Positions 23,389-35,362 of a stretch of DNA of 64,000 nucleotides are shown here, piece after piece; within the stretch, counting starts at the first letter, position 1; every line of letters starts with the position of its first letter. Under the pieces are notes generated by a model. The model was not told the DNA's origin. It did not search any database and was given only the letters and a program-made list of their open reading frames with translations. The DNA is from Ochlerotatus camptorhynchus. Its lineage: Eukaryota; Arthropoda; Insecta; Diptera; Culicidae. The stretch lies in the NCBI RefSeq assembly GCF_037179485.1, contig NW_027040757.1, positions 3,031,001-3,095,000 of the forward strand, in the 5' to 3' direction. The position numbers were made by a program, and so were the translations under genes.

Positions 23389-25288
23389 TAGGCAAAAATG
23401 AACTGGCCGCTGGATATTTTTTCTTATAGTGTATGTTTTTGTTTTTGAATCATCCTTTGCCGCCTTTTGCATATCAGCTGATGGCTTCGAGCAGTGCAAC
23501 CAGAACGACACATATGTTTTCTATGGAAGATTTCTAGGATCATTTACTATCATTTTTTTGTCTTGAAAAACAAAATAAGAAACTGTTTTAAACATTTATT
23601 AGTGATGGTTTCAAAATTGCACACAGTTTAACCACCTTAAAAAGCAATAAAAGCATTGTTTTTACACACTTTGTTTCAATTTAATCGACAACACTGAATA
23701 CGATGTAAGATGATTCGTACACACACCTCCATAATGCGGTGTGTAGAAAAAAGGTAATCAAAACAGTTTCAACTTGCAAAATTATTCGCGGCTCGCGTTT
23801 TTAACGATGCAAATGATATTATTTAAGTAAATATCGTATTTAAAAGTGAATTAACTTGAAAGTTCTTGTAGAAGCACGTGTCATAATTGTTTTTAGTGTG
23901 GTTCTGAGAAGTGAAAGCTAGTGAAAACAGTTATTGAAATTTCATGCCCTGAGCAGAGCAAAATCGGCTGATCGTACTTTTTAATGTAAATATTACCAAT
24001 GAGTGAATGAAATGGAAATATTTTGGTGGCAAAGTATAGAAATATGTATCCAGATCTTATTCATACAATTCAGGCCCATTTTTCAAGGTATATAATTAGT
24101 AACTTACTGTTTTGTAGGAAGATGTCTTTCGTACGCATACCATAATACATTTATTTAATGATTGTAGGGACAGCCATTGCTGCATGACGTGCCGTATCAC
24201 CTTAAGAATGACCATCCGAGGCTGTCATAGCCGAACGAACAAAATACGTGACTAAGAACGAGCTGTCGTGTACTGCACAAGACGGCAACGTTGCATGTCG
24301 TATAACAGCCTCACTGTGGGCTGTCGCTTATAGCTCAATCTCAAGGCTGTCGTAGGGAAAAGAAAGCGACAGCCGTTGGAATACTGTCATGAGGCGGTAC
24401 TTTTGGTATGCCTGCCTACGAGTGCTATATGACGAGAGAAACCAGAGGAGTACGAAAAATTATGAGAACGGTGTCGATGGCTAAGTGGCAGCAGGAGTGG
24501 GATGCAGCAGAGACACACAGGCTAATACCGATTCTTTCAACCTGGGTGAACAGGAAGCATGGAGAAGTCAACTTCCACTTGACGCAGTTCCTGTCAGGTC
24601 ATGGCTGCTTCAGGAAGTACCTGCATCGGTTCGGACACACAACGTCACCCTTCTGTCCGGAGTGTGGGAATGTGGAAGAATCACCAGAGCACGTGGTCCT
24701 TGAATGTCCTAGATTTGATGCTGTGTGCCACCGGGGTTAACCGAGTAGAACGCGATGCTGGGAGCTAGGTGGCTTACAAATTGGAGAGATGATAAGCGAA
24801 CTGGTAGCGCCAGTTAGCTGAGGTAAAGTGAGGTGCGTAATGCACGCCCCCCTCCGAAGTCATACGACAAGTGGTTCCGAGGGAAAAGGACAAGGCGTCC
24901 AAGGAGGTTTTAGTGCGATAAGAATCCCACACACCGTGTCGCCGCGGCTGTGCGCCCAGTCGTCAAGCTGTGGCACGATGGCCTTTTGAAGGTTTTCTCC
25001 TTGCCTAAAAATAACATACATATATACACACATACAGCAACATTTCCCGATCCCGTTGAAATGAGTCTATTGCCATTCGTCTCTCCGAGACTTAGAACGA
25101 AACTGTGTTTTTCAAAAGATATCATAGCATTTCGGTACACCTTGGTGTACGAGAAAGGCAAAAAGGTTGTGTTATGCACAGGGCGTCACAATATCAGCTT
25201 CAATCGACCAAATCGATGCGACGTAGAGACTGCTGGCTTTCTTTTTCTGTTAAAGTCGAACAGCTTCACAGCATTCTAGAACCTCAGT

Positions 25289-25646
25289 CCTAGGCGAGTA
25301 AGAGAGGTACCACAGTCGGAAGAAGTGTTAGTTTGTTTACTTAAATGAACCATGCCCATTTTGCTATGGCAAGTTTGCTATAAGAAATGCTCCTCGTGTT
25401 TATTAGCGAAATTCACATCAAAGATTGATTAATTGCGTAGGAAATCAGTTTGGGACGGCATTTGTGACCAGCATACACCTTCCGGTCGTATGTAACAGGT
25501 CAGAAACTGTCCAAATCCGCAGATAAAAAAATTTTGTTTTGAATTTCTGTATGGCAAAATAGTGAACTTTTTGTGAACATTAACGGAAAAGAACTCACCA
25601 ACACTGGGAGACCGTGAGTTCCTGCCCACCTGTCATTTCCCATCTC
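25289..25646. repeat. Copy B of the TIR-plus-327-bp composite repeat
   Basis: Matches 6014-6370 along its whole length with few differences, including both flanking half-TIRs (GGCGAGTAAGAG on the left, TCATTTCCCATCTCG on the right). The right-hand TIR of the MITE present in copy A (6458-6487) is absent here. Confidence 0.88.
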
Positions 25647-27808
25647 GAGTCTAGCTAGGCGTTTTAGAAATGAAGCGTTGAACACGTTTGTATGAGAGAA
25701 ACAAAACTCGAGTTCATTTTAGAGCTTCGAAAATGTAGAGCCCTGGTTATACATATTTATCCATGTTTTTCTCCCTCAGGTGTGTTATTATTTTGCAAAA
25801 TGTAATGAATTTGTTGCTTGATATTCTTATTTTTAAACTGGATTTGTAAAATCGTTACAACAGTGTTAGTGTTTAGCGCCTATTCATCGTACTTGGCTTC
25901 GTTGTACAGTACTCTCCATTTCTCGATGATCTTTATTTAGATATTCCTCCCTATCTGAATCGTTTCAGCAACCCTGATCCTGATTCATCAACACTTTTTG
26001 AGCACGAAGTGTTTATAATCGTATGAATAAGCTTATAAATTGCTCTTTTGATTTGTCGATTTCTCCATATTTAGGTGATGGAAAATTGAATCTCTCACTA
26101 AGATGTGCTCGTTCCTCCGCTGCTGGCGTACAAAAGGACCAGTACTAAGTAATAAACGGATTTCCACACTACATGACTTATAAGATCGACTCAAATTTAA
26201 GTTTAAATTACTCAAACTTTAGAAAACGTAGTTTACTTGAAGACTAAGTAAAATTTTCCGAGCCTAATAAATCTTTTTGAATATGACACAAATCGAAGAA
26301 AAATTTACTCATTCTACTGTGTTACCTGACTTATAACGAATATACGTTGAATATGAGTACCCCAAAACAACGCATGACGCCGAATACAGGGTTCGAAAAA
26401 TTCATGTAAATTTCTGCGAGATATAGCGCACATGAAGTTAACGCTAGATTTGGCATAAATTCCTTCGTAGATCTAGAAAACGAATGTCCTATTTGTATTA
26501 ATACCTACGACCCACTCACAGGATTCCAACCCATTGATGGAGAAAACTGCTCGAAACAGTAAATTAGTCTCAATACCACATTTTCCAAATCCAGATTTCC
26601 ATAAAAACAAAACCCATGTCCTAAGCGGACAGCTTATACAACATATGCACCGGCAGAATGAAGCACTGCAGAGCCGGACCAAAAAAATCTGGCACCGATG
26701 AAATTTACATCGTGAAGCCTTTCAGCAGAACTCCTCCCGGTAATAAAGTACGCAAAAATTGCCTCGTTTAAGTATTCATTTTTTCTCCTACCATTGACTC
26801 AAACTCGTACATGTACATACATCCACGTGACCACCATATGGCCAGTAGCAGTTCGGGACTGCCCGTCGTAAACTGACCGAATCGCAGAAGCTTTAAAATC
26901 CATAATTTTATGGCTTTTTGTGTGCCCACAGCATCCGCCCAACCATCCCATCACCGACTGACCGGAGGAGGGTCGATCCGCCTAACCCAGTTCGGCCTGT
27001 TTGCGCCTCATGGCATTTTTTTTTTGTTCGCCTTTTCACGCTGCGTACGTGCACTTTTCGGAGGAAAATATGGGAAAACCACTGGCATCGTGTAGCCAAC
27101 CAACAACGAGTTGAAAATTAATATCAAACCACGACCGCAACGAACGATGAAAGCTGTGCGCTCGTTTTGCAGCATGTAGCGCGTATAAAATTATAATTAC
27201 GATCGTTTTACCCCCTTTCCGGGGCATTCCGCTCCCGGCTCGAGCAAATGGTGCGACAAGGTTGACGTCTTGCTGGGAAAATATTTGAAGTCAGAAAATC
27301 AAATAAAATTCAACGCTATTCAATTCACCGATGAAAATTCAATCAATACTCTGAAACGGTTCTGGCGGAACAACATCAAAACAGTCTCGCAAACAAAGCC
27401 TCCTTCCCCTCCTCCCGGGACTGTCTGCAAACACTTGGGTAAAAGTGCCGTTGAAAAGGTAATAAAATTATGGTCTCCCCTCCCCTTGGAGCACCCCCTC
27501 GATTCGCATGCCTCGAGCCTTCGGCAAGCAATGCGGGTCGGCGCGAGTGGCATTTCCGCCATTTTCGAGTGGGCCCTCGAGAGATCAATAATATTTTCTG
27601 TTTCGAGCTACCATCCTCTGGAGTGAGTGAGGAATAGGTACTGAGCGTGCAATGGAGTTTCCAAGGAAAGAACGTCCGATGGTTCCGAAGGAGAGAGGAG
27701 AAAAAAAATGGTTCTTGGCGAAAGCGAAGCAACACTTGAAGCAGTGCTCATCAAGTTCGCAGACGCGATTCCAAGCGAATCGAACCGAAGCAGTTGGTTG
27801 TGTGCTGC
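25647..27808. other. No recognised feature
   Basis: Frames up to about 119 codons (27376-27735 minus; 27270-27626 plus) overlap each other on opposite strands and show no domain. AT-rich with no clear repeats. Confidence 0.35.
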
Positions 27809-27993
27809 ACGGCCAATGAGATCAATCCAAATTTGAGTTAAGTTGACTCGTAATCGGAAAAAGTGTAGGAACTCAGCGATGAGTAAATTTGCCTGAGAAT
27901 CCAATATTTACTTTTCCCATTTTCGGGAGTTCCACCACTTTTTGCGGTTGATGAGTAAACTGAACTCAAATTTGGGTCGATCTCATTGGTCGT
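27809..27993. mobile_element. Palindromic MITE (~185 bp)
   Basis: The left arm around GGCCAATGAGATCAATCC, CAAATTTGAGTT and GGAAAAAGTGTAGGAACTC is mirrored in order on the right by GAGTTCCACCACTTTTT, AACTCAAATTTGGGTCGATC and TCATTGGTC. The arms cover most of the element. The target duplication is not obvious. Confidence 0.82.
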
Positions 27994-29105
27994 GTGGCTG
28001 GCTGATGGGAGAATTGGTTTTCCATAGAATGGGCATGACTCTTGAGGATTGATTAATCAATTTAATGCCTCTCTAAGGGTTAATGTCGGTTAGATGATAA
28101 TGAATTCTGAAAAATTGCGACAGAAAAGTTCATCCAATCAGGATATTTCGAAATATGCCACTTTCAATCTAAAGTAAACTTCAGAAAAGCATTCAATTTA
28201 TGAGCCACTGCTAGCTCAAGACAGCACCAGGTCAGTTTGATTGATGATAATGCTAACGATGTGAAAAACCCTACATCACTCGCATAACTCGCACCATCTG
28301 GTGTTAAATCAGCGCCATACGAACATTTATCATCCCTCAAATCCGAAAAAAAAAAAGTCCAAGCATCTCGCAAACAAATTTAATAAGACCGACCCAAGGT
28401 GAATCAACACGAACTGGGTCCGTCCGTATCTTATCTTGCTTTTCTCCCCGTCTAGATCGGATCGTGTTACTGGGCTCACTCCACCATGTTCGCCCTTGCT
28501 CAAGCTCTGTTTACACAGTTTCGTTCACTACCAACGAAAAAAATAAATTTGCTTTCCAAACGTAGATTCAGCACGGATCTGGACCCAGCCAGACCGTGTC
28601 CCGTGCCATGCTTCCGTTAGCTTTACGCAGCACATCCAACCAACCTATGCTTTCTTGGCCTCGCCCAAGGGCGATCCAATTGCGTGCCGGCATGTGTGTG
28701 TGTGAGGATGTTTGTGAATGTGCCAATACCTATTCCCGAATCGAATCAACAAAAACTGCTGTGTCCTTGTGGTCCCGGTGGGACTGCTTGAAACGGGAAT
28801 CGGAAACCGGTCGGTCGTTCAATAACTTGATTGGCTACCACCGACAGGCGAAAGAGCCCGAACATACAAAGCGACTAGCGACGACGCATCAATCGATCCC
28901 AGATGGAGGAATGAAAATGGTTTGTAATTTTATTCCTTTCGGTTTAATTTATGAAGGTTTCTGGATAAGGCAGTGGCTAGGGTCAAGTAATTTGATTGAT
29001 CGGAGCAATTTCACCCAATAAAATGAAACTGCTAGTGCCGTACGATGGGTAAGTGGTTTAAATTTAATATCGTCAGTTGCCCGTGAAGGGAAACATCATT
29101 GCTCA
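27994..29105. other. No recognised feature
   Basis: One 141-codon frame (28596-29021 plus) has no recognisable domain. No RNA gene or tandem repeat was noticed. Confidence 0.35.
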
Positions 29106-29345
29106 CACAGCAAAAAAATAATTTTGATATCACGTCAAAGTGGATGCACTACAATCATGTCGAAAATATGGTGTAATATTACTTGCTAAAAAGGACAAAA
29201 TTATCATTAATACAATGCATGAACTGACATTACGCTGCTTTTACTGCATTTGTTTATTTATGTGGTCATAAAAATTACATGAAATTTTCGACATGATTGT
29301 AGTGCATCCACTTTGATGTGATATCAAAATTATTTTTTTGCTGTG
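29106..29345. mobile_element. MITE with ~62-bp TIRs
   Basis: 240 bp. The terminal ~62 bases (starting CACAGCAAAAAAATAATTTT) are inverted repeats with one mismatch by eye, including GGATGCACTACAATCATG on both arms. No coding capacity. Confidence 0.92.
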
Positions 29346-29926
29346 CAGCCATTGAAGGTTTCATCGTGAATTTCTTGGAAAAAAGCTAACTTGGAGTAAT
29401 TGCTGGTTTTTCGATTTCTATTTTGTTTTTAGCGAGTTACGTTTGCTTTTATGTTTACAACATTAATCATTTCCTTCGAAAACATTGCATGCTGCTTCAC
29501 AAACTTACCTTTTTCAGCAATGTAGTTGAAAGACAAAAGAATAACCGCTTACCTGAAATAGAAAATAAATTTCGATTTGTCAATAAAATCCGGAAGGCGT
29601 TTGGAGTTTTTTTCTAGTTCATTTATTATAAGGCTTAATCGCGTTAGCTTTACGGAGCCGATATTTGAATGTAAGGCGTTTTGAGTTAAAAATGTTTGAA
29701 GTTAATTTTAGTTTTTTTTTTTGTTAAAGAGGTTTTTAGTTTGTATATTTTTTAAAGCAACCATACAAGAATTAGCAATTAATTTCCAGTAGCTTCATTG
29801 TTTATCTCCAGGGAACAAAAAATCTTGTTCTGCTTATGTTTTGTGAATATAAAACACTAGTTACTAGTGTGAAATCATAATCAGTGTTCGACTGAGATCA
29901 TGGATTATCAATTCTGTGGCACATGC
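29346..29926. other. No recognised feature
   Basis: AT-rich DNA with a poly-T run near 29711. A 64-codon frame (29423-29617 plus) has no known domain. It ends where the BEL/Pao LTR begins. Confidence 0.4.
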
Positions 29927-30160
29927 TGTAAATTATTTCTTTAATTTTAATCATTTTTAATGATAACAAACCCACTCTACAGCAATCATCAGCTTCACTG
30001 ATGATTGCGAGAGGGAACTCACGCTCACTCTCGCAGCATCCAGCAGATCGAAGTAATAATCTAAAGAGCAACCGATAGGCATGATACTGGCAATCAATAA
30101 CGATAAAATCAGTTTCAAATATAATGTGCTTCTGATCAGTTGTGTTCCCCTCAAACCAGT
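29927..30160 (+). repeat. 5' LTR, portion shared with the 3' LTR
   Basis: Bases 29927-30160 match 38530-38761 with about ten differences by eye, including a conserved CTGATGATTGCGAGAGGGAA. The 5' LTR probably extends further, toward about 30600-30800, because a BEL-typical GGTCCTTCGAACCGGAT lies at about 30203. I could not fix its end or the primer-binding site. Confidence 0.75.
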
Positions 30161-30851
30161 ACTATTTCCCCAAGGACTAGATCGAAGAAGATACATAATT
30201 TGGTCCTTCGAACCGGATGTTAGGTTAAACCGACGAAAAATCAAGGCAGTGTAACAGTGGTGTTATCCGCTATTTTTGGCCATTGGTGTCCAACGCAATC
30301 ACCATCGCCATTGCCTCAACCCATTGTACGGTATTCTGCATGTACTATTGTGCGACGGTGCTAGATCCAGTATTCACCGGCATTATTGTTCCCATTCTTC
30401 GAGTGCGACATTGTTCCAGTTGCAGAATTTCATCCACCGATTGGAATCGACGGAGGGCTGATTTGCATGATATCAGCTTATTGCATGAACTCCTAAAGAA
30501 GACCCAGCTAGCAGAAGAATTCAGATGTGTATTCCCGAAAGGTTTGTCTGTGGAGGCGTCTGAATGCATGATCAGTCGTCGACCGTTCTGAAATTGAATA
30601 TAATTGCAAGTGACAAAACCGATGAAACAATAAACGATAGATTGCATGCTTTGCGTTTTATCTATTGGAATACGTGGTTGATTCATCTGCCGAGTTGAGT
30701 CCGCTCTGAGGTTGATTGGCCAATCCGTTCGATCAAAATTATTTCATTTGTCTGTCTATCTGTGGGTCTCTGTCAAACGCTATTCCGATCATTACGCGCT
30801 TCGGTCTAAGCTGTGGATCTGTTAAATAAGTGCAGTGCAGAAATAATACTG

Positions 30852-31822
30852 AATGGCTAGCAGCGATCTACGTAAGTGGGCGAAGAAGGAACGTATGTTA
30901 TGATATGTAGTGGATTCGATTATAGAATTTGTGCAGAATTATGACGAAGCTCGTGACAAAGGTTCAGTGGAGGCACGGATGAAGAAACTTGACGAAGTGT
31001 ACGATAGTTTTAGTGAAGTGCGAATAAACATTAAACTGTTGATGGAAGAAGACGATGAAGAAGACCACACTGAAACAGATGAAAGTGAAGATGCACGTAG
31101 CAAACGGATCGCCTTGCAGAAGAAGAATGATGAGAAGAACAGGAAGATTTCGTGAACCAGTATTTCAACCTGAAGCAATCACTGCAAGCCTTTATGTCGC
31201 CACCGGGTTCTAGTGCGAGTGTAGGTACAGCTCCAACGATGCAGCAAGCCCAGTTGGTACTATTCGTGTGAAGTTACCAGAATTGAAGCTTCCTGTTTTC
31301 CGTGGTTCATTTCACATTTCGAGATTCTTTTCAAAATCTGATCATGAAAAACCCACACCTTTCGGATATTACGATCGTGAGCAGGTGAAGCCTTGCAACA
31401 TATTGTAGCAATCGATCTTACTGCGGACAATTTCTCGATAGCGTGGAGCTCGCTGGAATCACGCTATGTGAACAAGAAGCTCTTGGTAAAGTCGCATTTG
31501 GATGCATTGTTCGCAGTACAGCCCAAGAATCGAGACGTTTGAGTCACTTAACCTTGTGATCAACGAATGTGATAAAACCTTGCAAATGTTGAATAAATTA
31601 GGAGAACACACAGCTGATTGGAGCACAATGTTGGTCCATATGCTTTCAAGCAAGTTGGATGCCACAACGCTTCGTTCAAAGGAAGTTCCAAGGTTTGAGA
31701 ACTTGATGGAATTCCTGAGAAATCATCGTACGGTTCTGCGGTCAATCGCCGGAGAAAATCCTCACCCACCAGAACAGAGGAAAGCATCTCGGGTAAGCAG
31801 CAGTTATGCCGGAATGCAGTGA
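30852..31822 (+). pseudogene. BEL/Pao gag remnant
   Basis: An ATG at 30852 (MASSDLRKWAKKERM) is followed at once by a stop. The next frame (30910-31155) is highly charged with an acidic run EEDDEEDHTE. Downstream pieces contain KQSLQAFM, the BEL gag phrase LPELKLPVFRGSFH split across frames (~31270-31310), and ESLNLVINECDKTLQMLNKL (~31530). At least three frameshifts or stops occur. Gag would form the capsid of the retrotransposon particle. Confidence 0.7.
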
Positions 31823-32998
31823 TCGTGTCTATTGTGTGGTGAAAGACAACACATGGTGTTCCAGTGTAAACGGTTCAAGTCAATGAAGGTTGACGAAAGG
31901 AGAAATGCTGTAAGATCGAATCAATTTTGGTACAATTGCTTGTCTCGAGGACATGCTGCCAAGGTATGCACACGGGGAACTTGTCGTGTTTGTGGACAGC
32001 GACATCACTCTATGTTGCACTTCAAGACGAATGAATGGGCTAATACTCAGTCAGTTCCACAGTCAAACAAGCGTTGCCAACAGGGCCCACAGATCCCACA
32101 ATTTATTCAGACACCGACAACCTCACAAGCTAATAATCATGCTCCTAACACTCCTCAGCAACCCAACCTCTCATCCACAATCTCCACACCAGCTATTCCA
32201 AATTCGCAAAGTCAAACACCACGTACCACAGACATTCCTACTAGCCACAATGTGGCACTCTCTGCTGATGAACCCAAGGCACCACGATACGTCATACTCG
32301 CAACCGCAATCGTGATCCTTGAAGATCAATTCGGGAATACTATGCAAGCTAGAGCATTACTAGACCGTGGCTCTCAGCTTTGCTTCATTTCGGAACACAC
32401 GTCACAACGTTTGAAGTTCAAACGATCACGCGAAGCACTTTCTATTAGTGGTATTGGTCAAGCTGCAAAAAAGTGCAAGCAATACATTTTCGCTCGGGTT
32501 CGCTCTCGTATCACTTCCTGCGCTGGGGAGGAAGTATTCTACGTTCTTCCACAAGTTACGTTGAATTTGCCCATTCGGAAGATTGATTCATCAAGGTTGG
32601 ATCTACCGGAGGATCTGCTGCGCAACGAGAAAATCAAGCTCGGGGATAATGGACCTATTGTACAAAACACTTCCCTTGGCTGGACAGTTTGTGGAAATCT
32701 TCCTGACGAGTCGAACGTGCTCAGACCACACGTTGCCAACACGTGTACGGAGAACTTGGACGAGTTACTCACTCGTTTCTGGGAATTGGAGTCGTGTAAA
32801 ACGGAGAGCGTACTATCGTTAGAGGAATATGCCTGCGAGAAGCTGTTCGACCGTACTACAGTCCGAGAAGCATCTGGAAGGTTCATTGTAACGGTTCCAA
32901 AGAAGGATTACCTCATTCAACAACTCGGAGATTCAAAGTCCACGGCATTGAAACGCTTTCTTTCCCTCGAGCGTCATCTGGATGGTAATATCGAATAA
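31823..32998 (+). pseudogene. BEL/Pao zinc knuckles and aspartic protease segment
   Basis: The N-terminal part carries two cysteine-histidine knuckles: CLLCGERQHMVFQC followed by NCLSRGHAAKVC, then CRVCGQRHHSMLHF. A Pro/Gln/Thr-rich linker follows. The protease region has ATAIVILEDQFGNTMQARAL and the active-site box reads LLDRGSQ, where the family has LLDSGSQ; Asp is kept but Ser is replaced by Arg. The rest (LGWTVCGNL near 32690) leads into RT. One long frame of 388 codons is open. Confidence 0.8.
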
Positions 32999-33004
32999 AA
33001 GCAG

Positions 33005-35326
33005 ATGTACAGTGACTTCATTCACGAATATCTGCGTATGGGACATATGGAGGAGGTGCTGGAAAATGAAGAGGACGCTGCTATGCCACAGTACTTCATT
33101 CCACATCACTGTGTTATCAAGCCCAACAGCACAACTACCAAGTTGCGGGTAGTGTTCGATGCGTCATGCCCTACATCGTCCGGAATCTCTCTCAACAATG
33201 CACAGTGGTCCAGAATGCAGATTTAGGTGGAATTATATGTTTTGAACCTGAAACTGAAACTTTAGACTAAAAGTCTCTTCCACAAAGTTATTCCTTATAG
33301 TTAGGCCCTCATTTTTATGACAATGAATTCCAGGGTGGTTCCTATTATCATTAAAATCAAAAATCTAACTTTTTTGTTTGAATAAATTAAAGTATACATT
33401 TTTCGGCAAAGTTATAGCTGAGTAAATTTTAAGCAACTTTGTTGAAGATAACTTTTTTGTATCTCTTAAATTGGCCGATTTAGAGCTATTTTCTTGAGTT
33501 GAGTTAGGGTGGCTCTTGAAAAAACAGTTTTTTGTTCTAGTTTTCTTATTTTAAATTTCTCAGCAAAGGTGTCTTCCCATAACTTTTAGATCTTAAGAAG
33601 GCGCAAGTTTTTGCTGCACAAAGCTTGTCAATATCTTTCGCCGATCAAGAATTATTGACGTTTTTATACTAAAAATATGCACTTTTCAAATGTTAATATC
33701 TCTGGTTGGAGCAAACAAAAAAAAAGTTTTTTTACGGCATTTGAAAGGGCGTATATTATTCTCAAAAATATGACAAAATTGGAGGTATGTTATTTTTTAA
33801 ACTCGCATAAAATCAATTTGAATTTAGTCATATTTTTTACTATATTTGGGAATATCTTTTTTATTAGAAGAGATACAGGCAACAAATTCAGGTATAAAAC
33901 ATTCGTCTAAAAGAGTTTTAAAATTCTCTAGAAGATAACTTTCATGAGAAATTTCAAATAAAAAAGTTATTGGCAACAAATGGATTTCATAGGACCACTG
34001 TAATGACAAATTTATATAAAATGTGCTAGTACATTTGTTTCAATATTTGGACATTTAGTGTCTTCGAAGAAGTTTTTGTTCTTAAAAATTCCCTTCTTTT
34101 GGTGTTTGCAAACGTCAGGGTGGTCCTCAAATTAGGGAATTTTTAAAACTAACTTTTTTGTTTTACAAAATAAAAACATGTGTTGTTTAAAAAAGTTGTA
34201 GCTAAGTTAATTGCAAGCAACTTTGTCGGAAAAAAAATTTTCTATCTCTTATCGTTCTCATCGTTCTCAATGTTTCATATCAGAATTTCATGCCTGTATC
34301 TCTTCTAATAAAAAAGATATACCCAAATATAGTAAAAAATATGAATAAATTCAAATTGATTTTATACGAGTTTAAAAAATAACATACCTCCAATTTTGTC
34401 ACAATATTGAGAATTACATACGCCCTTTCAAATGCCGTAAAAAAACTTTTTTTTTGTTTGCCCCAACCAGAGATATTAACATTTGAAAAGTGTATATTTT
34501 TAGTATAAAAACGCCAATAACTCTTGATCGACGAAAGATATTGACAAGCTTTTTGCAGCAAAAACTTAACTTCTTAAGATCTAAAAGTTATCTGAAGACA
34601 CCTTTGCTGAGAAATTTGAAATAAGAAAACTAAAGTAAAAAAAACTGTTTTTTCAAGAGCCACCCAAACTCAATTCAAGAAAATAGCTCTAAATCGGCCA
34701 ATTTAAGAGATACAAAAAAGTTATCTTCTACAAAGTTGCTTGAAATTTGCTCAGCTATAACTTTGCCCAGAAATGTATACCTTAATTTATTCAAACAAAA
34801 AAGTTAGATTTTTGATTCTAATGATAATAGGAACCACCCTAGAATTCATTGTCATAAAAATGAGGGCCTAACTATAAAGAACAACTTTGTGGAAGAGACT
34901 TTTAGTCTAAAGTTTCAATTTCAGGCTCAAAACATATCATTCCACCTAAATCTGCATTCTGGACCACTGTGCAATGCGTTGATGGTTGGTCCGACTGTCC
35001 AAGATGATATCATCGCGATCGTCTTTCGATTTTGGTTCCATTGGATCGCCATCGTTACAGATGCTGAAAAAATGTACCGTATGGTGCTGCAACAGTGGGC
35101 AGACCGGAAGCTGCACAAAATCTTCTGGCGGGACAACCAGAATGAAATGATCCGTGTCTTCCAGCTAAATACCGTTACATACGGAACGGCATCAGCGCCA
35201 TATTTGGCCACCAAATGCCTTAAGCGGCTCGCAGAGCTTGATGGACACAAATATCCCAAAGCAGCTATAATCCTCAGCAAGGATTTCTACGTTGACGACA
35301 TGATGTCCGGCGTTGACGACGTATAA
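33005..35326 (+). pseudogene. BEL/Pao reverse transcriptase, split by a foldback element
   Basis: The first part ends KLRVVFDASCPTSSGISLNN at 33200; the second resumes at 34972 with LMVGPTVQDD. Joined across the 5-bp duplication, the codons run on without a frame change. Motif A is seen as TDAEKMYRMV (catalytic Asp kept), then GTASAPYLATKCL, and the catalytic box FYVDDMMSG near 35290. RT copies element RNA into DNA. A stop follows at 35326, where the normal protein would continue. Confidence 0.88.
33201..34971. mobile_element. 1771-bp foldback element with ~690-bp inverted arms
   Basis: Left arm about 33201-33892 and right arm about 34282-34971 are reverse complements at high identity by eye, closed by a ~390-bp loop. 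The termini read CACAGTGGTCC, and a 5-bp direct repeat CAATG flanks the element (33196-33200 and 34972-34976). The loop contains a further AGGACCACTGT (near 33992) and a rearranged copy of part of the arm (34120-34230). No transposase frame; frames inside are mirror images of each other (33677-33910 plus and 34280-34561 minus). 5-bp TSDs and CAC-type ends recall Transib, but the assignment is tentative. Confidence 0.93.
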
Positions 35327-35362
35327 GAAGGAATCAAGCTGTGCAGTGACATTCAACATCTG

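Larger units (their letters stand above)
21622..24414. mobile_element. Non-autonomous hAT-like DNA transposon (~2.8 kb)
   Basis: Flanked by a perfect 8-bp direct repeat CCTACGAG (21614-21621 and 24415-24422). Removing the element plus one repeat restores the R1 coding frame (ITYECYM). Both ends start CAGGC and share imperfect ~25-bp TIRs containing CCAAA, AGTAC, GCCTC and GACAGT in order. GGCTGTC and its complement recur in the subterminal zones (22095-22165 and 24169-24372). 8-bp TSDs, CAG-type ends and subterminal repeats are hallmarks of the hAT superfamily. No transposase is visible inside; the interior holds MITEs and a minisatellite. Confidence 0.8.
19448..25009 (+). mobile_element. R1-like non-LTR retrotransposon, 5'-truncated, interrupted
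   Basis: The endonuclease runs from about 19450 to 19870 with WTIGQFHQMLDGLTGEL, VVIAGDFSAWAVDWESRC and YTHSDHQVI. RT follows at 19972-21621: HGPDGIPNVALKAA, YRPICLLDTVRKLLERIIL, motif A VTIDVKNAFNSASWEAI, motif B GVPQGSILGPTMWNGMYN, and catalytic GFADDVVL. The coding sequence is cut at 21621 by a hAT-like element and resumes at 24415 with ECYMTRETRG, a C-terminal zinc-binding region QFLSGHGCFRKYLHRFGH and CPECGNVEESPEHVVLECP. The 3' UTR runs to about 25009. Stops at 19871, 20829 and 21495 make it defective. Its truncated 5' end abuts the fragment at 18270-19447. Confidence 0.85.

Noticed and set aside
30276..30591. Frames inside the BEL 5' LTR or leader as separate genes
   Set aside because: They lie between the LTR start and the gag ATG and have no recognisable domain; probably non-coding LTR or leader.
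33677..34561. Two opposite-strand frames of 77 and 93 codons as genes
   Set aside because: They are mirror images caused by the inverted arms of the foldback element.
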